Shown: positions 58,023 through 64,000 of the stretch, piece by piece
How the letters are laid out: each line of letters opens with the position of its first letter
Position numbering within the stretch: the first letter of the stretch is position 1
Source: Aspergillus flavus
Taxonomy: Eukaryota; Ascomycota; Eurotiomycetes; Eurotiales; Aspergillaceae
Assembly (NCBI RefSeq): GCF_009017415.1
Contig: NC_092410.1
Coordinates: 434,001 to 498,000, forward strand
DNA length: 64,000 nucleotides
Reading direction: 5' to 3'
Position numbers and translations under genes: made by a program
The notes under the pieces: generated by a model
Told to the model about the DNA's origin: nothing
Seen by the model: the letters and a program-made list of their open reading frames with translations, nothing else
The model's database searches: none

Positions 58023-59127
58023 ATGTCTTCGGTTCAAAGCTTCCCTGAAATCCACAATGGCTTGTTTGTTGCCCCCCTGCCTATGATTGACTATGCATGC
58101 CTCGAAGCGAAAGATACTGAAGAAACCCAGCGACTTCTGGATGCTTGCAAAACTCATGGATTCTTCTACCTGAATCTCAAGAATAGTGGGACAATCCTAG
58201 ATGACTGGCAACAGGTTCTTCGCATCATGGAGACATACTTCAGTCAGGATCTGATGACAAAGATGGAAGATGACCGTCACAGTGATACCTACGGGTAAGC
58301 TGGGCCATGGGCAATCTAATTCTTGAATTAACAGAAGCAGCTATGAGCCTTGCGGAACTTCGGCAGGGGCCATTCATGGTACACTGGACTTCTACGAGAC
58401 CTTGAAGGTGAGCATTCACACCGAAAGAAGCCTTATACAGAAGGCTAATATAATGCAGATTGCCCGCTCCGAAATGTACGGAAAGGCACCATCCCTCCCC
58501 CAAGCCGCCAAAGACAATCTCGAGCTGTTTGACCGCTTCCTCCGAGCCTGCGATACGATCACCACGACAATTCTCGCCCGACTTTCTGATCTCTTCAATC
58601 TGATCCCCGGTTCACGCTTCGAAGACAAACATCGTCCAGGAGGAAAATCACGAAGTACGCTGACCCTCTTCCGATACCCAAAGCAAGAAACGCAAGATAA
58701 CAAGGTCGGCCACAATAAACACACCGACATCGGAACCCTCACACTTCTCTTTAGTGAGCAATGGGGCCTGCAGGTGCTATCGCCTGAAACATCGGAGTGG
58801 AATTTTGTCGCCCCGATGCAAGACCATGCTGTTGTTAATGTCGGGGACTCGTTGCGGTTTCTCTCTGGCAATGTACTCAAGTCATGCGTTCATCGGGTTG
58901 CGCCGCCGAATGTGTCTGGTCGGCAGGAGGAGCATCGGTATAGTATTGCGTATTTCCTGAGAGCGGAGGACGTAGTGCAGTATAAGGATAGTAAGGGTCG
59001 GGTGATCAGTGCGAGAGATTGGCATGATGAGAAATATGGTGTGTTTCGGTTGAGCCATGATGAGTCTAATAGCGATAGGATCTTGACTGGGGGGATGGAG
59101 AAGGGTGAAGAATTCATTGTTTCTTGA
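58023..59127 (+). CDS. 2-oxoglutarate/Fe(II)-dependent oxygenase (isopenicillin-N-synthase-like)
   Basis: A 337-residue cytosolic oxygenase in three exons: 58023-58294, 58335-58407 and 58459-59127. The first intron is very short (40 bp). The DIOX N-terminal part has LPMIDYACLEAKDTEETQRL and HGFFYLNL. The jelly-roll core has the iron triad His203-x-Asp205 (NKHTDIGTLTLLF) and His260 (SCVHRVAPP), and the 2-oxoglutarate-binding Arg275 in RYSIAYFLR. Relatives hydroxylate, desaturate or close rings in secondary metabolism or degrade hormones and flavonoids; which applies here cannot be told. No biosynthetic core enzyme lies nearby, though a CoA-ligase gene is 2 kb downstream beyond an AlkB-like gene. 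Confidence 0.9.
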
Positions 59128-59810
59128 TATTTTTCGAAAGGAGTTAGATGCATTTTGCTCTTCCGCGAGTTAATTGTGATCATTGAAAGTTCGAAATCAT
59201 GCTTTTGCGTTTTATGGGCCATGGCTTCATGCAAAACATGGTGGCTCAGGCCAAGTTGCTTGATCCGTAATGAGTGGTTGTTCTGCGAAATGGTTGTTCA
59301 GTTACCTTCATACTGACACCATCCATGCACTTAATTTTGCCATATCTCTTGTCCAAAAGGAAATTCGCTCTGATAATTTCCTCAGAGGAGATCGCATATT
59401 CCAGACCTGATCAGCGTATATCCTGGAATTGTTGACTGTTCCTCTCATTGGATGATATCAATGGTCTGCACCAAGTTAAAATAAAGTGTATCCCATTGGA
59501 GGTACTCAGGTAATACGAAAGATTGATTTAGTAAGACCTACATACCACATACCATGCACAGTTAAAAGTCCCTGGCGAGCTAAACTATAAAATAGGGTGA
59601 ATTAAAGTGTTCCCGATTGACGAGTAACATTCCGCATTCCGATCGATCTGATGATATCCATAAGGCTGATCAGGAACCAAGGAACCACTAAGCCCTAAGA
59701 TTGAATAAATGAGATCACATATGACATCATGCTCTATTCCTACATCTTGATATAAATCCTAAACATGTCCCTTTTGACAAAATTAATACAAGAAACTAAT
59801 ACAAGCAACC
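59128..59810. other. Intergenic region
   Basis: This is the 3' flank of the oxygenase and the promoter of the AlkB-like gene. The 50 bases before the ATG at 59811 are A-rich (AAAATTAATACAAGAAAC), as in many fungal leaders. Nothing else is supported. Confidence 0.45.
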
Positions 59811-60818
59811 ATGTCCAAACGAATTCAATCCTTCTTCCAACCCATTCCTAAGAAACCCAAAGTGGGAACCTCCTCACCTGACCCATCCCAGCCCTCAGAC
59901 CCTCTCTATATACAACAACAACATGAACAAAACCAAGAAGAACAACAACCACCACCAACAAACCACCAAACCTACCCATTCCCAATCCCCAATCTCCCCC
60001 CAGACCTATCCAAATCCCTGACCACCATCTCCACCACCCTCAAAGCCCCAAAACCCATAACCAACCATCCCCACCTGGACCTCCTCTACTTCCAACCTCT
60101 CCTCCCACCCCAAACAGCCAATGCCCTCTTCCACTTCCTCCGCAACTCTCTCCCCTTCTACAAAGTCCAGTATACAATCCACCGCGGAAAAACACCCACA
60201 AAGATAACCACTCCGCGCTTCACAACCGTCTTCGGCGTAGACGCCACCTCAATCTTCACAACAGACCAAGAAAAAACCCTCCACGACGCCAAAACCAACA
60301 CTCCCATCCCACCAAGAACAAAATACAAACATACACCCCGACCAATCCCCCCCTGCCTCACGCACCTCCTCCAAACAATCCAAACCACCACAAACACCCC
60401 TCCAGACTACTACAACTTCATCCTAATAAACTACTACGCCACAAACACAGACAGCATAAGCTACCACTCCGACGACGAACGATTCCTCGGTCCGAATCCC
60501 AGCATCGCATCTTTGTCTCTGGGAGCCAAGAGGGACTTTCTCCTGAAACATAAACCGGGGGTGGAGGCGGGGAAGCCGTTGAAGTTTCCGCTGGCGAGTG
60601 GGGATATGGTTGTTATGAGGGGGGAGACGCAGGGGAATTGGTTACATAGTATTCCGAAGAGAGCGGGGGAGGGTGGGGGGAGGATTAATGTTACGTTTAG
60701 GAGGGCTTTGGTTCCTGGGGGGACGGAGAATTATTATCGGTATAATGTTGGGGATGGGGGAGTTTGGAGGTGGGATGAGAGGGAGGGGAGGATGGTTAGT
60801 GTTGATGGAGAGAAGTAG
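59811..60818 (+). CDS. AlkB-like alkylated-nucleic-acid dealkylase (ALKBH2/3 type)
   Basis: An intron-free gene for 335 residues. The Fe(II)/2-oxoglutarate domain has YNFILINYYATNTDSISYHSDDE, with ligands His219 and Asp221, then LSLGAKRDFLLKH, GDMVVMRG, His279 (NWLHSIPKR) and RINVTFR for 2-oxoglutarate. The earlier FRNSLPFYKVQYTIHRG and TPRFTTVFG match the substrate-flip region of ALKBH2/3 relatives, which repair 1-methyladenine and 3-methylcytosine. The N-terminal 55 residues are disordered and rich in Pro and Gln. They open MSKRIQSFFQP, which resembles a PCNA-interacting peptide lacking the leading Gln. Base use changes sharply: C/A-rich through codon 220, then G/T-rich, within one continuous frame. 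Confidence 0.9.
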   Translation: MSKRIQSFFQPIPKKPKVGTSSPDPSQPSDPLYIQQQHEQNQEEQQPPPTNHQTYPFPIPNLPPDLSKSLTTISTTLKAPKPITNHPHLDLLYFQPLLPPQTANALFHFLRNSLPFYKVQYTIHRGKTPTKITTPRFTTVFGVDATSIFTTDQEKTLHDAKTNTPIPPRTKYKHTPRPIPPCLTHLLQTIQTTTNTPPDYYNFILINYYATNTDSISYHSDDERFLGPNPSIASLSLGAKRDFLLKHKPGVEAGKPLKFPLASGDMVVMRGETQGNWLHSIPKRAGEGGGRINVTFRRALVPGGTENYYRYNVGDGGVWRWDEREGRMVSVDGEK

Positions 60819-61116
60819 TGGGAGGTGATTATACATGTTTTGGTGTGGACTGCGGAGGGAATCTACTAGTATTAGTTGGCGAAGGTCTTGTGGAGGGTAA
60901 GTGGTTGTCTTTACGTCTTTACTGTTGGAGCTTGGGTATATGTTAGTATCCCACTTGGCAAGTCAGAAAGTGGTCTAAGTGTCATGGATGTCAGGGAGTG
61001 GGATATCCATAGCATGGGCTGGATGTGGTGTTGTAGATGCTACTATGACCAAGCATAGATGTAAAACGACTTCTAGAGTGTATTTTAGCGACATACGAGC
61101 AGCTTGGAGAATAATA

Positions 61117-62993
61117 TTACAACTTCGGCCGGAAGCCCGCCTTAACCTCCTTCTGGGCCTCCTCCCTCAAGACCCTCTTCAGAATCTTTCCACTGGCGTT
61201 TTTCGGAATCGCATCCATAAATCTCACACCCCCGGTCAGCGCCTTATACTTCGCCAATCTCTGACCAAGATAATCTTGCACCTCCTTCTCTGTAAGCTTG
61301 TCACCCGCTCCAGGACGCCGAGTCACATAAGCCCTCGGAAGCTCACTATCGGGAAGCACACCGGACAAGCCAATGACCGCCGCATCGACGATGAGCGGAT
61401 GCGAGAGCAGAACAGCTTCCAGCTCAGGCGGAGCGACCTGGAACCCGCGAACCTTGATCAACTCTTTCTTGCGGTCCACGATGTACCACTTCTGCGTATC
61501 CTTGTCGCAGTATGCGATATCACCGGTGTGATACCAGCCATCCTGATCAAAGGAGGAAGCATTCGCAGCGGCATTTTCAAAGTATCCCGGTGTAACGGTA
61601 GGTCCTCGGACACAAATCTCGCCTCGAACCCCATACGCCGAGATATTGTTTCCGTCATCATCTACCAGCCTGATTCCAGTCAGTCACTAACATCCAACAT
61701 TGACAAAAGGGTATAAACACACTTAGCCTCTACATTAGGTATCAATCTCCCCACACTACCCGTATCATCCTGCTCGTAGGCCCCGAATCTCGTCGCAATG
61801 CAACATGTCTCCGTCATGCCCCAGACCTGTGTGCAGGGTGCACCATCCGCCAGCATGACACGCAGCTTCTCTTGGACTTCCTTGCTCAACGGAGCAGCGC
61901 CGCACGAAGCTACACGGACACTTTTCAGATATGGCCGCTCCTGTACCTGCGGACTCATGACAAGCGCCACCGCGATGGGCGGTACTACCGCAAGATCTGT
62001 GATTTGATACTTTTCGACATTTGTGATGAAACCTACCAGGTCAAAGCGACGCATGACGTGTACGACGTGACCACCCTTGAGAGGACTCCAGTGGGTGGAA
62101 GGAGCGGCGGCGGCGTGGAACATGGGTAGGGCCATGAGTCGGCGGATCTATAGTGGTCAGTAAGACTCGTATTCATCATTTTTGCTCCATTATGGAGTCT
62201 ACTGATCGGGAAATACCTGGTACGGTCGCTTCTCGATCTCAAACACCAATTCATGCTGGGCAATGAAGTTTCGATGCGTGAGCGTCGTTGCCTTGGGCAG
62301 ACCCGTAGTTCCACTGCTGAACAACCTGGCGGCGGCAGTCTCTTCACAGGTCTTCAGATCATCAAACCGTACCCAATCCTCCTCTCCAGCAGAAAAGAGT
62401 CCTTTCCATGACTTCAGTCCGGCCGGAACAGTCTGACCCTGGACATCGAAGACCAGCAAATTCGACTCCGGGATACCCGTCTCCTTCATAGCCGCCTGGA
62501 TCGGGGCGATGATCTCCGGCTCAGAGATGATGAACTTAGCATGCGATGCTCGGATGTGGTGTCCAAGCTCCATGGGTGTATAGGAGGGATTGGTGCCGGT
62601 GTAAACACCACCGGCGCCGTTGATCGCCAGGACCAACATAGAATAGTAGATCTATGCAACAGACTTCCCATTAGAATTATTGAGGTGGTCTGTACAGGCT
62701 GGATCAAACACACATCATTGAAGGAATGGATGGCTACACAGTCGCCTTTTTGTACGCCCCATGCGCGCAAGCCGGCAATCAGCTTTCGGACGATAACCTT
62801 AGCCTGATTGTAGGAAATCGACCGCGAGGAGTCGCTCGCATCGATGTAGATCTGCCCCAGTTAGAACATACTCAATTTCTAGCGACGAGGAGGTAACTAC
62901 CGGTTGATCATGGTCATACGGAGGATCGGAAAAAATATAAGAGATAACATCGGTAGTGGGCAAGGGTACCCGCGACGCCGGTTCGAAGATCAT
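61117..62993 (-). CDS. Acyl-CoA synthetase, 4-coumarate-CoA-ligase-like, with possible peroxisomal signal
   Basis: A 547-residue AMP-forming ligase in five exons: 62993-62901, 62851-62714, 62651-62217, 62147-61723 and 61669-61117. It activates a carboxylic acid as an adenylate and passes it to CoA. Motifs in order: A3 box FSSGTTGLPKATTLTH, MALPMFHAAA, A5-like QVWGMTETCC, A7 GWYHTGDIAY, A8 VDRKKELIKVRGFQVAPPELE, and the C-terminal catalytic Lys in PKNASGKILKR. The N-terminus has YDHDQPIYIDASDSSRSISYNQ across the first intron. The protein ends GFRPKL; the last three residues PKL are a known variant peroxisome signal. Fungal relatives act on aromatic or fatty acids. Substrate not determinable. 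Confidence 0.92.
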
Positions 62994-64000
62994 CGTGTCA
63001 AAGTACCAGGTAGAGTCAGGAAAAGCAGCGCACGATAGATTTCACCACTGGGACATCCTGGTGGATATATAACTAACCCACGTTATAGGGCCGTCCCCAC
63101 ACGGCAGGGAGCTCCAGCTGTCATAGTGGGTCGTCACTACTTCACCGCTGAATGGATGGCAGTTCATCCAATGCCACTTAGTAGAGACGGCAGGGCCAAT
63201 CAAGTGCATAAATGCATAAATACTAAGTTGAGCCTTGTGTGTGGCTATCCCGGAACGGACCTCGGATGTTACAATGACGCGCGGGTGGGAAATCCAACTG
63301 CGGGGAATCCCAGATATGCTTTTAATACGACCAGTATCCAGGCATAACTCGTGCCATGTGGCTTACTGTAGGCCCGTGTGATAGATAAGATTTAGGCGGG
63401 CAGTGTTAACTGAGTTGACCGCATATTCTGATAAGCTGTGACAACTGACACTGTCAACACGTTTATGTGTGGGCAACCAGTTTGATTCCTATCGTCCTTT
63501 TCCGTTTTAATTATATACGTATCTTACATACAGGCTGTGGTAAAAGTATCTAACGCACCAAACTAAAATGTCGTAGTGTTATGTACATGACTCGGTATAG
63601 TATTAGCCCTACAAAACATCCAGCTCGGCTGTCTATGTCATAATAGAGCTAACCAAGACGACCGAGGGCATAAGCCTCTTGCATCATTTTTCTGATCAGC
63701 TAATAGTAGGTAGCGATCGATGTGAGGCTCCAGGAACAAGGGATGAACGAGATAGATTAATTAATGTCAAATCGGGAATTGCTTAAGGAACCACGGAAGT
63801 GAACATCTAGGTTCCTCCCAACATGAATAAAAGGCAAACTGCCACGATTGTCAATTGCCGAGAATCACCGAGGACTCGGCTGCACTTTGACGTATGAACG
63901 ATGACGATCCCTGGACCCTATGCATGGGATATGCATATTGGCCGTGCGGAGTCTTGCCTTGGATTCGTACCGTTCCTCGGTCCGCTCGTACCGTCCGCTT
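62994..64000. other. Right intergenic region
   Basis: This is the upstream region of the CoA-ligase gene and the right edge of the window. No supported gene; the longest frame (63126-63347) has no domain. Confidence 0.45.

Noticed and set aside
58000..63000. Secondary-metabolite gene cluster (oxygenase plus CoA ligase)
   Set aside because: No polyketide synthase, NRPS, terpene synthase, transporter or cluster regulator lies between or beside them, and an AlkB repair gene separates the two.

Overview
The window is nuclear DNA of a filamentous ascomycete, most likely an Aspergillus or close relative in the Eurotiales. Nearly every gene carries short spliceosomal introns (40-110 bp in most) with GTRNGT donors, CTAAC/CTAAT-type branch sites and YAG acceptors. 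The recognisable products are typical of Aspergillus: a phytochrome hybrid histidine kinase (FphA type), a Dicer-like protein of DCL2 type, the bZIP protein KapC and a fucose-specific lectin of FleA/AFL type. I joined exons by hand; every model below keeps an open frame and adds up to a whole number of codons, but none was checked against transcripts.

Layout. 2.3-6.2 kb: phytochrome kinase (+). 6.7-9.4 kb: an alpha/beta hydrolase and an RTA1-type membrane protein (both -). 10.3-12.9 kb: a Zn2Cys6 regulator with 11 exons, two of them of 15-16 nt (-). 15.0-17.5 kb: a decayed secreted-protein gene with three in-frame TGA codons and three frameshifts (+). 18.3-24.7 kb: a compact set made of a Zn2Cys6 regulator (+), an amidohydrolase (-) and a 12-TM anion-type MFS permease (+); the last two are divergent. 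25.1-30.0 kb: a small VOC-fold protein (+), a HET-domain protein (-) and a DUF7703-like multi-pass membrane protein (-). 32.0-33.2 kb: fucose lectin (-). 34.7-35.2 kb: a 466-bp MITE with 23-bp terminal inverted repeats. 37.0-43.4 kb: Lunapark (+) and dcl2 (-), convergent, with a strong hairpin next to the dcl2 stop codon. 44.5-45.8 kb: kapC (-). 45.8-50.9 kb: gene-poor, holding one relic of a HAD-type phosphatase domain. 50.9-55.4 kb: an Old Yellow Enzyme (-) and a fungal rhodopsin/SAT4-type 7-TM protein (+). 58.0-63.0 kb: a 2-oxoglutarate/Fe(II) oxygenase (+), an AlkB-like dealkylase (+) and a 4-coumarate-CoA-ligase-like enzyme (-).

How the genes may work together. The best case for a functional unit is 18.3-24.7 kb. 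A near-identical 24-25 bp element with core CCAATCAGGTGAC lies upstream of the regulator (18121-18145, reverse orientation) and in the divergent amidohydrolase/permease promoter (22751-22774). This suggests a small inducible uptake-and-hydrolysis regulon that includes its own regulator. The rest reads as ordinary housekeeping and accessory fungal genes without a clear biosynthetic cluster: I see no polyketide synthase, NRPS or terpene synthase. No rRNA, tRNA or CRISPR was recognised.
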